A stretch of 64,000 bases of DNA from Actinophytocola sp. (GTDB lineage: Bacteria > Actinomycetota > Actinomycetes > Mycobacteriales > Pseudonocardiaceae): assembly GCA_009377475.1 (NCBI GenBank), contig WHTY01000002.1:62001-126000 (forward strand). The letters run 5' to 3'. The notes under the pieces were generated by a model. The model searched no databases. It was given only the letters and a program-made list of their open reading frames with translations, and had not been told where the DNA came from. The stretch's first letter is position 1; the number at the start of each line of letters is the position of its first letter. Below are positions 26,490 through 36,093 of the stretch, piece by piece. Made by a program: the position numbers and the translations under genes.

Positions 26490-29400
26490 GTGCTGGCGAC
26501 GTTCCATCCCGCGGTGCGCACGTGGTTTGAGCGGCGGTTTCCCGAGGGGCCGACCGCGCCACAGGCGGACGGCTGGCGCGCGATCGCCGACGAGCAGGAC
26601 ACCCTGATCGCCGCGCCGACCGGGTCCGGCAAGACCCTCGCCGCGTTCCTGGTGTGCATCGACCGCCTGTACCGGGCGCACGAGCGCGGCAAGGACCCGG
26701 ACGGCACGCAGGTCGTGTACGCCTCGCCGCTGAAAGCCCTGGCCGTCGACATCCACCAGAACCTCGAACGACCGCTGCGCGAGATCGCGGACACCGCAGC
26801 CGAACTGGGCCTGTCCGCACCGAACATCCAGGTCGCGGTCCGCACCGGCGACACCGCCCCGTCGCAGCGCGCCGCCATGCTGCGCCGGCCGCCGCAGATC
26901 CTCGTCACCACGCCGGAGTCGCTGTATCTGCTGGTCACGGCCGAGCGCAGCCGAGAGATCCTGCGCGACGTCGACACCGTCATCGTGGACGAGATCCACG
27001 CCGTCGCGGGCAACAAGCGCGGCTCGCATCTGGCGCTCACGCTGGAACGGCTCGCGCACGTGGCGCACGAGCCGCCGCAGCGGGTCGGGCTGTCCGCGAC
27101 GCAGCGGCCCATCGACGTCGTCGCGCGGCTGCTGGTCGGCGCGGGCCGGGACCGGTCGCACCCGGACGGCTCGCCGCGCTGCGCGATCGTCGACGTCGGC
27201 CACCGACGCGCGCTCGATCTCACCCTGGAGTTGCCGGACGACGAACTGGGCACGGTCGCCTCCACTGAGCAGATGGGCGAGATCCTGGATCGCATCGCCA
27301 CGCACGTGGCGGCGCATCGGACGACGTTGGTGTTCGTCAACACGCGGCGGATGGCCGAGCGCGTCGCCCACCTGCTCGGGGAACGGCTCGGTGAAGAACA
27401 GGTAGCGGCCCATCACGGCAGCCTGTCCAAGGACCGCAGGCAGCGGGTCGAGGCGCGGCTACGGGCGGGGGACCTGCGCGCCCTGGTCGCCACCGCCTCG
27501 CTGGAGCTCGGCATCGACATCGGCCCGGTCGAGCTGGTCTGCCAGCTCGGCTCGCCGCGCAGCCTGGCGACGTTCCTGCAACGCGTCGGCCGTTCCAACC
27601 ACACCCGCAGCGGTACCCCGAAGGGTGTGCTGTACCCGACCAGCCGCGACGAGCTGGTCGAGTGCGCGGCGCTACTGCGGGGCGTGCGTACCGGACGACT
27701 CGACGCGATCCTTGTACCCGACGCGCCGCTGGACATCCTCGCCCAGCAGATCGTCGCGGAATGCGCCGCACAGGAGTGGACCGAGGACGAGCTCTACGAC
27801 GTCGTCCGGCGGGCGGCGCCGTTCGCGGACCTCACCCGGGAGGCGTACGACGACGTCCTGGAGCTGATCTCCGACGGCATCCGCACCGGGCGCGGCAGAC
27901 GCGCGGCGTACCTGCACCGTGACCAGGTCAACGGCGTGCTCCGCGCCCGAAGAGGCGCACGGCTGACCGCGTTGACGTCCGGTGGCGCGATCCCCGAGCT
28001 GGGTGACTACCGCGTGGTGGCCGAGCCGGACGAGACGATGGTCGGCACGGTCAACGAGGACTGGGCGATCGAGAGCGCGGTCGGCGACGTCTTCCTGCTC
28101 GGCACGACGTCCTGGCGCATCCGGCGCGTCGAGCCCGGCACGGTGCGCGTCGTGGACGCCCACGGCGCGGCGCCGTCGGTGCCGTTCTGGCTCGGTGAGG
28201 CACCGGGGCGGACGCTGGAGTTGTCCGAGGAGGTGTCCGACATCCGTGCCGCGGTGGAGCGGCACCTGCGCGCGGACGACCACGGCGGCGCGGTCGCGTG
28301 GCTCACCGCCGAGTGCGGCATCGAGCACGCCACGGCCGAGGAGATCGTGCGCTACCTCGCCGCCGCCTACGCGGCCCTCGGCGCGCTGCCCACGCGGGAC
28401 ACCATCGTGCTGGAGCGGTTCTTCGACGAGAGCGGCGGGATGCAGCTCGTCGGGCACGCGCCGTTCGGCGCGCGGCTGAACCGGGCGTTCGGGCTCGCGC
28501 TGCGCAAACGGTTCTGCGTCAACTTCGACTTCGAGCTGCAGGCCGCCGCCAGCGACGACGCGATCCTGCTCTCGCTCGGCCTGGAGCACAGCTTCCCGCT
28601 GGAGCAGGTGCCGACGTTCCTGGCGTCGCCGACCGTCGAGGACGTTGTCCGCCAAGCCGTGCTGACCTCGCCGATGTTCGCCGCGCGCTGGCGCTGGAAC
28701 CTGAACCGCGCGCTCGTCGTGCCGCGTATGCGCGGTGGCCGCAAGAACCCGCCGCCGATCCAGCGGATGGAGGCCGACGACCTGATGGCGGCGGTGTTCC
28801 CGACGCTCGCGGCGTGCCAGGAGAACGTCGCGCCTGGCCCGATGGAAGTCCCCGACCAGCCACTCGTCCAGCAGACCATGGCCGACTGCCTGCACGAAGC
28901 CATGGACGTCGACGGGCTGCGCGAAATGGTGCGCGGCGTCGAGACCGGTCGCATCCGGGTCGTCGTGCGGGACACCACCGAGCCGTCCGTGCTGGCGCAC
29001 GAAATCCTCAACGGCGCGCCGTTCACCTTCCTGGACGACGCCCCGTTGGAGGAACGTCGCAGTCGCGCGGTGCCGCTGCGCCGGGGACTGCCCGTGGAGC
29101 CTGGCGACCTGGGCGCACTGGACCCAGCTGCGATCGAGCGGGTCCGCGCTGAGGTGTGGCCCGACCCGCGCGACCCGGACGAGCTGCACGACGTCCTGAT
29201 GACCGTCATCGGACTGCGCCCCGAGCCGGGGTGGCAGGGCTGGTTCGACGAGCTGGTGGCCGAGCGCCGGGCGATCACGGCGTGCACCGATGACGGCGAG
29301 CTGTGGGTCGCCGTCGAGCGCAGGCCCGCGATCGAGTTGCTGTTCCCCGATGCGCGGCTGACGCCGGACCATCGCTCGCCCCGTGCCGCCGTGTCGCTGG

Positions 29401-30767
29401 ACCGGGAGTCGGCGGCGGCCGAGATGGTGCGCGGTCACTTGGAGATTCGCGGACCGTCCACGATGGACGATCTGCGCGTGGCGACGTTGCTGTCCACATC
29501 GGACGTCACGAGCGCGGTGGCGCGGTTGGAGACCGAGGGCTTCGCGTTCCGGGGCCACTACACGACGTCGAGCGCTGAAGAGATCTGCGCGCGACGCCTG
29601 CTGTCGCGCATCCACGGCTACACCCGCGCGCGCCAACGGCGCGAGATCGAACCCGTCACCGCGCGGGACTTCCTGCGGTTCCTGTTGCGCTGGCAGCGCG
29701 CCACGCCCGACACGCGGCGCGAGGGGAAGCTCGGCGTGATCGCCGTCGTGGAACAGTTGCAGGGCTACCAGCTCGCGGCGGGCGCGTGGGAAGACGTCCT
29801 CACGGCGCGGGTGACGGGCTACCGGCGCGAGTGGCTGGACGAGGTGTGCCTGTCCGGCGACGTCACGTGGGGACGGTTCTCGTTGCGCAGCCTTGCCGAC
29901 GAGCAGACGCCGCGCCACAGCGGCATGACGCCGTCCAAGGCCACGCCGATCACCCTGGCCATCCGCGACGACCTGCCGTGGCTGCTCCAGGCCGCCCGCG
30001 GGGACCGGATGCCCGCGTCGCTGGGGCCGGGCCGCACGGCGGACGTCGTCGAGGCGCTGACCGGGCACGGCGCGCTGTTCGCCTCGCAGCTCGCCACGAT
30101 CACCGGACGTCTACCCGGCGAGATCGACGAAGCGCTGTGGGACGCCGTCGCGCGTGGCCTGGTCACCGCCGACGGGTTCGGCGCGCTGCGTACGCTGCTC
30201 TCGCCATGGCGCAGTCGACGTCCGGTCGGCACGCGGCGACTGCGGAAGGCAGGCAGGACGCCGACCGCGCGTTCCACGGGCCGGTGGTCGCTGCTGCCGG
30301 ACGCTTCAGGAACGGACGATCCCGACGAGCTGGCGGAGGCGGTGGCGGAGCAGCTCATCGCGCGGTGGGGCGTGGTGTTCCGGGACATCGTCGCGCGCGA
30401 CACGGTTGGGGTGGCGGGGCGGGAGCAACGTGGCGTGGCGGGGCGGGAGCAACGTGGCGTGGCGGGGCGGGAGCAACGTGGCGTGGCGGGCGTGCCGTGG
30501 CGGGACGTGCTGTGGGCGCTGCGGCGGATGGAGGCGCGCGGCACCGTCCGGGGCGGCCGGTTCGTCAGCGGGTTCGCGGGCGAGCAGTACGCCCACCCCG
30601 ACGCCGTGGACCAGCTCCGCAAGACCCGCGCGCTGCCGCACGACGGCGAAACCGTGCGCCTGCCCGCCGCCGATCCACTCAACCTCAGCGGCATCCTGCT
30701 GCCCGGCCCTCGGGTGGCGGCGTTGCCCAGCGACTCGGTGACCTACGTGGACGGCGTCGCAAGCTGA
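26490..30767 (+). CDS. lhr: Lhr-type ATP-dependent DNA/RNA helicase
   Basis: 1425 aa from the GTG at 26490. Superfamily 2 motifs: Walker A APTGSGKT (42-49), DEIH (167-170), GLSATQRP, and the second RecA domain with FVNTRRMAE and QRVGRSNH. The long C-terminal part contains the winged-helix and Lhr-specific domains. The family unwinds 3'-tailed DNA or RNA:DNA hybrids and is tied to repair of DNA damage in mycobacteria. Residues 1308-1331 are three perfect tandem copies of VAGREQRG within a loop, which is not usual. Length is near the usual ~1500. Confidence 0.93.
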   Translation: MLATFHPAVRTWFERRFPEGPTAPQADGWRAIADEQDTLIAAPTGSGKTLAAFLVCIDRLYRAHERGKDPDGTQVVYASPLKALAVDIHQNLERPLREIADTAAELGLSAPNIQVAVRTGDTAPSQRAAMLRRPPQILVTTPESLYLLVTAERSREILRDVDTVIVDEIHAVAGNKRGSHLALTLERLAHVAHEPPQRVGLSATQRPIDVVARLLVGAGRDRSHPDGSPRCAIVDVGHRRALDLTLELPDDELGTVASTEQMGEILDRIATHVAAHRTTLVFVNTRRMAERVAHLLGERLGEEQVAAHHGSLSKDRRQRVEARLRAGDLRALVATASLELGIDIGPVELVCQLGSPRSLATFLQRVGRSNHTRSGTPKGVLYPTSRDELVECAALLRGVRTGRLDAILVPDAPLDILAQQIVAECAAQEWTEDELYDVVRRAAPFADLTREAYDDVLELISDGIRTGRGRRAAYLHRDQVNGVLRARRGARLTALTSGGAIPELGDYRVVAEPDETMVGTVNEDWAIESAVGDVFLLGTTSWRIRRVEPGTVRVVDAHGAAPSVPFWLGEAPGRTLELSEEVSDIRAAVERHLRADDHGGAVAWLTAECGIEHATAEEIVRYLAAAYAALGALPTRDTIVLERFFDESGGMQLVGHAPFGARLNRAFGLALRKRFCVNFDFELQAAASDDAILLSLGLEHSFPLEQVPTFLASPTVEDVVRQAVLTSPMFAARWRWNLNRALVVPRMRGGRKNPPPIQRMEADDLMAAVFPTLAACQENVAPGPMEVPDQPLVQQTMADCLHEAMDVDGLREMVRGVETGRIRVVVRDTTEPSVLAHEILNGAPFTFLDDAPLEERRSRAVPLRRGLPVEPGDLGALDPAAIERVRAEVWPDPRDPDELHDVLMTVIGLRPEPGWQGWFDELVAERRAITACTDDGELWVAVERRPAIELLFPDARLTPDHRSPRAAVSLDRESAAAEMVRGHLEIRGPSTMDDLRVATLLSTSDVTSAVARLETEGFAFRGHYTTSSAEEICARRLLSRIHGYTRARQRREIEPVTARDFLRFLLRWQRATPDTRREGKLGVIAVVEQLQGYQLAAGAWEDVLTARVTGYRREWLDEVCLSGDVTWGRFSLRSLADEQTPRHSGMTPSKATPITLAIRDDLPWLLQAARGDRMPASLGPGRTADVVEALTGHGALFASQLATITGRLPGEIDEALWDAVARGLVTADGFGALRTLLSPWRSRRPVGTRRLRKAGRTPTARSTGRWSLLPDASGTDDPDELAEAVAEQLIARWGVVFRDIVARDTVGVAGREQRGVAGREQRGVAGREQRGVAGVPWRDVLWALRRMEARGTVRGGRFVSGFAGEQYAHPDAVDQLRKTRALPHDGETVRLPAADPLNLSGILLPGPRVAALPSDSVTYVDGVAS
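30411..30482 (+). repeat. Three tandem 24-bp copies inside lhr
   Basis: The unit GTGGCGGGGCGGGAGCAACG plus TGGC is repeated perfectly three times (30411-30434, 30435-30458, 30459-30482), followed by a partial copy. It encodes VAGREQRG three times and keeps the frame, so the copy number can change without breaking the gene. Confidence 0.9.
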
Positions 30768-30769
30768 GC

Positions 30770-30785
30770 ACGCCTCGCCAGGCGT
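30770..30785 (+). terminator. Possible short terminator hairpin after lhr
   Basis: ACGCCT and AGGCGT form a 6-bp stem with a four-base loop starting 3 bp after the lhr stop. There is no U-tract, which is normal for GC-rich actinobacterial terminators, but the stem is short. Confidence 0.3.
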
Positions 30786-30826
30786 TGCTGTTCGCGAGTG
30801 GCGCGTGAGACAGGCACCATGGACGG

Positions 30827-31972
30827 GTGCGTATCGGTGTCGGAGTCTCCACGGAGCGGAACCCCCGCAGAGCCGCGGCCGAAGCCGCGACGTCCGCCCT
30901 GGCCGACCTCGACGGCGAGTCCGCGACGCTCGCGGTGCTGGTCACCTCGCCGGAGTACGCCGACGACGCGCAGGGCGTCCTCGCGACGGTGCACGACACC
31001 GCAGTGCCGGACGCGTTGCTCGGCTGCGTGGCGGAGACCGTCGTCGCCAACACGCGCGAGCTCGAAGGCGAGCCGTCGGTCGCGGTGTGGCTGGCGTCGC
31101 TGCCGGAGCCGGTGGAGACGTTCCACCTGCAGTTCGTGCGGACGTCGTCCGGTGGCCTGTTCGCGGGATACGAGTTCGGCCATGCGAGTGACGACTTCCA
31201 TCTGCTGCTGCCTGACCCGCACTCGTTCCCCGCCGACGTCCTGCTGGACCACCTCAACGCGCACCGCCCAGGCGTGCGGGTCATGGGCGGCCTGGTCAGC
31301 AGCGGCGGACCCGGCCAATGCCGGTTGTTCCGCAACCACCACGTGCTCGACTCCGGCGCGGTCGGCGTGCGGCTGCCGGGGTGGCGCGGCGTCACCGTGG
31401 TGTCGCAAGGGTGTCGGCCGATCGGGGAGGCCTACACCGTCACCGAGAGCAACGGGAACCGAATCTCCGGCCTCGGCGGACGTCCACCGCTGGAGCGGCT
31501 GCGCGACATCATCGCCACGCTGCCCGACGAGCAGCTCGACGTCGTCCAGCGCGGCCCGCAGATCGGCATTCTGGTGGACGAGTACGTCGACGACCCGGAG
31601 CACGGCGACTTCCTCATCCGGGCGGTCGTCGGCGCCGACCAGGAGTCCGGCGCCATCGACGTGGGCGACGTCGTCGAGGTGGGCACGACGGTGCGGTTCC
31701 AGATCCGCGACGCCGCCAGCGCGGACGCCGACCTGCGCGACCGGCTCGAGCAAGCCGCGCAGGTCAACCCGGCTGGGGCGCTGTTGTTCACCTGCAACGG
31801 CCGAGGCAGCCGGATGTTCGACGTCTCCGACCACGACGCCTCCCTCATCGCGGACGTGCTCGGCGGGATTCCGGTCGCGGGCTTCTTCGCAGCGGGGGAG
31901 TTGGGGCCGGTCGCCGGGCGCAACGCGCTGCACGGCTTCACCGCGTCGCTGGCGTTGTTCCCGGAGGGGTAG
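30827..31972 (+). CDS. FIST-domain sensory protein
   Basis: 381 aa from the GTG at 30827. The FIST_N domain (residues ~20-215, with [12 protein letters not shown] and [10 protein letters not shown]) and FIST_C domain (~220-360, with LFTCNGRG and [15 protein letters not shown]) are complete. FIST proteins are soluble or fused sensors thought to bind small molecules such as amino acids; the ligand is unknown. It stands alone, without kinase or cyclase output domains, 60 bp after lhr. Confidence 0.85.
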   Translation: MRIGVGVSTERNPRRAAAEAATSALADLDGESATLAVLVTSPEYADDAQGVLATVHDTAVPDALLGCVAETVVANTRELEGEPSVAVWLASLPEPVETFHLQFVRTSSGGLFAGYEFGHASDDFHLLLPDPHSFPADVLLDHLNAHRPGVRVMGGLVSSGGPGQCRLFRNHHVLDSGAVGVRLPGWRGVTVVSQGCRPIGEAYTVTESNGNRISGLGGRPPLERLRDIIATLPDEQLDVVQRGPQIGILVDEYVDDPEHGDFLIRAVVGADQESGAIDVGDVVEVGTTVRFQIRDAASADADLRDRLEQAAQVNPAGALLFTCNGRGSRMFDVSDHDASLIADVLGGIPVAGFFAAGELGPVAGRNALHGFTASLALFPEG

Positions 31973-32067
31973 AGCGCACCGCGCCTCTTGACGTCCGACG
32001 GGCATCCGCGCGACCATGGCGCAATACGCAACGGTTGTGAATAACGCAACCACGTCGAGGGGTGCCT

Positions 32068-33057
32068 ATGCGGATCTTGCTAGCCGACACCTTCCCCGAC
32101 CATGCCGTCGCCGCGCTGCGCCGGGACGGTCACGAGGTCAGCTACCAGCCGGACACGACCGCCGACGCGCTGCCGGACACCGTGCCCGGGCAGGACGCGC
32201 TCGTCGTCCGCAGCACCAAGGTCACGGCGGACACGATCGCCCAGTCCGATTTGAGCGTGGTCATCCGGGCGGGCTCCGGTACGAACACCATCGACTGCGA
32301 CGCGGCCACCGAGCACGGCGTCGCCGTCTGCAACGTCCCCGGCCGCAACGCCGTCGCCGTCGCGGAGTTGGCGTTCGCGCTGCTGCTCGCGCTGGACCGC
32401 AACGTCCCCGACGCCGTTGCCGACCTGCGCGCCGGGCGGTGGGACAAAAAGCGCTACGCGAAAGCGCGCGGCATCCTCGGACGTCGTATCGGCGTCGTCG
32501 GGCTCGGGCAGATCGGGCTCGCGTTCGCGGAACGCGCCACGGCGTTCGGCGCCCACGTCTACGCGGTGGCGAAGTCCAGTCGCCCGCAGCACCTGACCGA
32601 CCGCGCCCGCGCCGCAGGGATCAGCTTCGTGGACAGCATCGAGACGCTGGCCGAGACCTGCGACGTCCTGTCGCTCCACGTCCCCGCCACCGACGACACG
32701 CGACACCTCGTCGGGCGCGACCTGCTCGCGCGCGTGCAGCCGGGCACGTTCGTCCTCAACACCTCGCGCGGCGACGTCATCGACGAGGACGCGCTGATCG
32801 AGGCCATGGACACCAAGGGCGTCCGCGCGGGCCTCGACGTCTTCGACGGCGAACCGGGCCAGTCCACCGGTACGATCGACTCACCGCTGGCGCGGCACCC
32901 GAACGTGTACGGCACCCACCACATCGGGGCGTCCACCGAGCAGGCGCAGCACGCCATCGCGGACGAGGTGGTGCACATGATCCAGGAGTTCGAGCGCGGG
33001 CGGCTGCTGCACCGCGTGACGCCCGACACGTCGCTCGCGTCCGTGGGGCGGCCATGA
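32068..33057 (+). CDS. serA: D-3-phosphoglycerate dehydrogenase-like 2-hydroxyacid dehydrogenase
   Basis: 329 aa from the ATG at 32068, preceded by GAGGGG; a GTG at 32062 overlaps that site. The NAD-binding GVVGLGQIGLAFAERA motif, VRAGSGTNTID substrate loop, NTSRGDVIDEDAL and the catalytic His in THHIGASTEQAQ are present. It lacks the C-terminal ACT regulatory domain, so it would be a short, feedback-insensitive SerA. Its stop overlaps the start of the DUF1015 gene, a common pairing in bacteria. Confidence 0.88.
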   Translation: MRILLADTFPDHAVAALRRDGHEVSYQPDTTADALPDTVPGQDALVVRSTKVTADTIAQSDLSVVIRAGSGTNTIDCDAATEHGVAVCNVPGRNAVAVAELAFALLLALDRNVPDAVADLRAGRWDKKRYAKARGILGRRIGVVGLGQIGLAFAERATAFGAHVYAVAKSSRPQHLTDRARAAGISFVDSIETLAETCDVLSLHVPATDDTRHLVGRDLLARVQPGTFVLNTSRGDVIDEDALIEAMDTKGVRAGLDVFDGEPGQSTGTIDSPLARHPNVYGTHHIGASTEQAQHAIADEVVHMIQEFERGRLLHRVTPDTSLASVGRP

Positions 33058-34205
33058 ACCCGCCGTCGCGCAACGTCGACGTCCTCGCCGCGCCGGAGTC
33101 GCCCCCGGTCGCGCCGACCTCACCCCGCGTGCTGGTCGCGAACCCGCGCCAGGCCGCGCGACTGTCCGAACTGGACGCCAAGCTCACCGGCGGGACGCTG
33201 ACCGCAGCCTGCAAGGACGCGGCGCGGCTACGGCAGCTCGCCAGGCAGGAGGCGTTCACGCAGCCGCCCGACGGCGCGCTGATCGTGTACCGGCTGGCGG
33301 CGGACGGACACGAGCAGACCGGCGTGCTCGCCGACGTCGGTATCGGCGACTACCGCGCCGGTCGCGTCCGTCGCCACGAGGCGACCCAGCCCGACCGGGT
33401 GCGCAGGATGGCTGAGCTGCTGGCGGTGACGCGCTGCGAACTTGTTCCGGTCATGCTGACCCACCAGCCCCGGCCCCGGCTCGGGGCGCTGGTCGCGAGC
33501 ATCGCCGCGCGGACACCGGACGTCGAGCTGATCGGGGACGACGTCGCGCAGTCGGTTTGGATCGAACCGCCCGGCGCGCTCGCCGACGACGTCCGTGCCG
33601 AGATCAGCGACATCGACACCCTCTACATCGCGGACGGACACCACCGCATGGCCGCGGCCGAACGACACGCCACCCGCGATCCCGGTGGGTGCGACGCCGT
33701 GCTCGGCGCGCTGTTCCCGGCCGACCATCTCCGCCTGCTCGGCTACCCCCGCTCCTTGCCGCGTCCCGGTGGTATGTCCGCATCGGACCTGCTCGACGTG
33801 CTGGCGTCCCAGCCCGCGACCGAGTCGATCGAGGAGTGCGCCGACATCACGATTGAGCCGGGCAGCGTGGCGGTGTGGCTTGACGGCCGGTGGTACCGGC
33901 TGCGGCTACGCACCCCGCGGTCGGCTGATCCGTCCGCGTCGCTGGACGTCTCCGTGCTGGAGGACGGCGTCCTCGGCCCGCTCATCGATGCGACCGGGAC
34001 GCGCGTCCTGCCGCTGCCGGGCACGCGGGACGCCGACGCCGTCGCCCGCTGGTGCGCCGAACACGACGCGGTCGGGTTCGTGCTGCACCCGCCAGGTGTC
34101 GCGGACGTCATGGCGGTCGCGGACGCGGGGGCCGTGATGCCGCCGAAGTCAACGTGGTTCGACCCCAAGGCGCGGGCAGGGCCGTTCCTGCGCGAGCTCG
34201 GCTGA
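33054..34205 (+). CDS. DUF1015 family protein
   Basis: 383 aa from the ATG at 33054 (four-base overlap with serA). The family motif IADGHHRMAAAERH lies near residue 195 and the C-terminal MPPKSTWFDPKARAGPF is standard. DUF1015 proteins are widespread and often coupled to serA, sometimes called SerC-like, but have no proven reaction. The HHR motif has been suggested to be catalytic. Full length for the family. Confidence 0.85.
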   Translation: MNPPSRNVDVLAAPESPPVAPTSPRVLVANPRQAARLSELDAKLTGGTLTAACKDAARLRQLARQEAFTQPPDGALIVYRLAADGHEQTGVLADVGIGDYRAGRVRRHEATQPDRVRRMAELLAVTRCELVPVMLTHQPRPRLGALVASIAARTPDVELIGDDVAQSVWIEPPGALADDVRAEISDIDTLYIADGHHRMAAAERHATRDPGGCDAVLGALFPADHLRLLGYPRSLPRPGGMSASDLLDVLASQPATESIEECADITIEPGSVAVWLDGRWYRLRLRTPRSADPSASLDVSVLEDGVLGPLIDATGTRVLPLPGTRDADAVARWCAEHDAVGFVLHPPGVADVMAVADAGAVMPPKSTWFDPKARAGPFLRELG

Positions 34206-34268
34206 GCGTCGACGTCGGCGGCAGCGACCGGCCTGGGTGAGACCATCACCCAGGCCGACTTCCGCGTA

Positions 34269-34353
34269 GTTGATCTTCTTTGTTCCGTGGGTGACGAAAA
34301 ATACCGGACAAAGCGGGCACAAACTCGTCACTGAGGGAGCAAGGAAGATCAAC
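34269..34353 (-). repeat. 85-bp GTTGATC...GATCAAC palindromic element, copy 3
   Basis: Left arm GTTGATCTTCTTTGTTCCG and right arm (complement) GTTGATCTTCCTTGCTCCC pair over nearly 30 bp including GTGACGA. The core GTCCGGT is on the minus strand. The copy at 61763 shares most of both arms, so these two form a subfamily. It starts 64 bp after the DUF1015 stop. Confidence 0.82.
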
Positions 34354-34493
34354 ACTGCCTAAGGCGACGCTCTCGGCGACGTCGCACGACCGTGGTCGAT
34401 TGAGCACGCGCCTTCCCGGGTACCCGAGCCCCGAAGCCGACACGATGACGAGCGGCGGTGCGCAGGACGACGTGCCCGAAGGGAGTGGACGCC

Positions 34494-35273
34494 GTGGCGG
34501 ACGGACTGCGAGTGGCGGTGACAGGCGCGACGGGCAACATCGGCACCAGCGTGGTGCAGGCGCTCTCGCGCGACTCCCGCGTCGCCTCGATCACCGGCAT
34601 CGTGCGCCGGTACACCTCGTGGCGAGTGCCGAAGCTGGACATCGCCACCATCGACATCGGCGACCCCGACTCGACTCAGGAACTGGACCGGGTGTTCCGT
34701 GACTGCGACGTCGTGATCCACCTGGCGTGGCTGTTCCAGCCGACGCGCGACCCCGTGAGGACCTGGGAGGCCAACGTCCTCGGCGGCATGCGGGTGTTCG
34801 ACTCCGCCGCGAACATGGGCGTGCCCGCCATCGTGTACAGCTCGTCGGTCGGCGCCTACTCGCCGGGATCGGATGACGAACCGGTCAGCGAGAGCTGGCC
34901 GACCCACGGCTGGCCCGGCGCGGCGTACACCCGCGAGAAGGCGTACCTGGAACGCGCCCTGGACAGCTTCGAACGCGACAATCCGGACACCAGGGTGGTG
35001 CGGATCCGCCCGGCGTTCGTCTTCAAGGACACCTCGGCTGCCGAGCAGCGCAGGCTGTTCGGCGGGCCGCTGCTGCCGGGCAAGCTGGTGCGCTCGCAGT
35101 TCATCCCGATGGTGCCGGGCATCGCCGGCCTGCGGATGCAGACCGTGCACACTGCGGCTGCCCCTGATGGACACCACGCGGGCGCGCGTCGAGCTTGGCT
35201 GGGCGCCCCGCTACAGCGCCATCGATGCACTGGAGGACTTCCTGCACGGACTACGCGAGGGGTCAAGGCATGA
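34494..35273 (+). pseudogene. NAD-dependent epimerase/dehydratase with internal deletion and frameshift
   Basis: From the GTG at 34494 the Rossmann motif VAVTGATGNIGTSV, VVIHLAW, VYSSSVGAY and the catalytic YTREK are intact up to ...LRMQTVHT near 35150. The reading then jumps: the expected C-terminal end LPLMDTTRARVELGW...ALEDFL is found in the +1 frame from about 35155 to 35255. The intervening ~70 residues expected in homologues are absent. So the gene lost a central 3' segment plus frame, and the in-frame tail is nonsense. A sequencing error alone would not explain the missing segment. Confidence 0.75.
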
Positions 35274-35363
35274 GCACACCCCCGCTGCAACCAGCTGGAC
35301 CGGCCGATCGGCTCAGAGAGTTCTCCGACACCGCACGCGATCGGCCGTAGGAAGGAGGTTGGC

Positions 35364-35780
35364 ATGACAACCGCACACCCGACGGACGCCAACGAGAACG
35401 GGCGCTCCACCACACAACTGGTGCGAGACGTCTCGAACCAGACGTCGCATCTGCTGCGCGCCGAGGCGAAACTCGCCGTCCAGGAGGTCACCGCGAAGGC
35501 CAAACGCGGCGCCCTCGGCGGTGGCCTTGTCATCGCTGCGGCGGTGACCGCTTTCTACGGCGGTGCCGCGCTGATCGCCGCGGCGGTCTTGGTGGTCGCG
35601 CTCGGCCTGCCGTTCTGGGCCGCCACGCTGATCATCGGCGGCGGCCTGATCCTGCTCGCGGCGCTGCTGGGACTCGGCGGCGCGCTGCTGGTGCGCAAGG
35701 CGGCGCCACCGACACCCGACGACACCATCACCAGCGTCCGCACCGACGTCGACACGGTGAAGGAGGGTGCACGGCGATGA
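35364..35780 (+). CDS. Actinobacterial Holin-X family membrane protein
   Basis: 138 aa from the ATG at 35364, with GGAAGGAGG upstream. The N-terminal STTQLVRDVSNQTSHLLRAEAKLAVQEV helix is followed by two membrane segments (residues ~55-80, 83-108). This is the DUF1469/Holin-X pattern, a chromosomal membrane protein despite the phage-like name. The start overlaps nothing upstream but its stop overlaps the DUF3618 start, as commonly seen in actinobacteria. Confidence 0.8.
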   Translation: MTTAHPTDANENGRSTTQLVRDVSNQTSHLLRAEAKLAVQEVTAKAKRGALGGGLVIAAAVTAFYGGAALIAAAVLVVALGLPFWAATLIIGGGLILLAALLGLGGALLVRKAAPPTPDDTITSVRTDVDTVKEGARR

Positions 35781-36091
35781 CCGAGGCACAGCAGAGGACC
35801 CATCACGGGCCGGAACAGGAATATCACCCGAAGGCCGAGGAGGAGACCATGCCGGGCAGCGGCCCGACCGTGGAGGACCTTCGGCATGACGTCGAGCTGA
35901 CCCGCGAGGAACTGGCCGACTCCGTGTCGGAGCTGGCATCGAAGCTGGACGTCAAGACGCGCACCAACGAGACCATGCAACGACAGTTCGCCGCGGCGCA
36001 GCAGCATCGTGGCGCGGTCGGCGCCTCGGCGCTTGGCCTGCTCGGGCTCATCGCGGCGCTGATCATCGTCAAGCGCAGGCGGAACAGCTGA
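35777..36091 (+). CDS. DUF3618 membrane protein
   Basis: 104 aa from the ATG at 35777. The DUF3618 motif DLRHDVELTREELADSVSELASKLDVKTR is followed by one C-terminal membrane helix and a basic tail (KRRRNS). Typical partner of Holin-X proteins; function unknown. Its stop is only two bases before the start of mrpA. Confidence 0.82.
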   Translation: MTEAQQRTHHGPEQEYHPKAEEETMPGSGPTVEDLRHDVELTREELADSVSELASKLDVKTRTNETMQRQFAAAQQHRGAVGASALGLLGLIAALIIVKRRRNS

Positions 36092-36093
36092 TC

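Noticed and set aside
27672-30068. 798-codon minus-strand frame opposite lhr
   Set aside because: Composition is typical of antisense GC-rich frames; the plus strand has a complete helicase with all motifs.
30411-30482. Possible CRISPR-like array
   Set aside because: The three units are directly adjacent with no spacers and stay in the lhr reading frame.
35270-35350. 26-codon frame starting MSTPPLQPAG before the Holin-X gene
   Set aside because: Too short, no conserved features; it could be a leader peptide but there is no supporting evidence.
35364-36091. Prophage remnant, based on the Holin-X name
   Set aside because: Holin-X and DUF3618 are ordinary chromosomal neighbours in actinobacteria, and no other phage gene is nearby.
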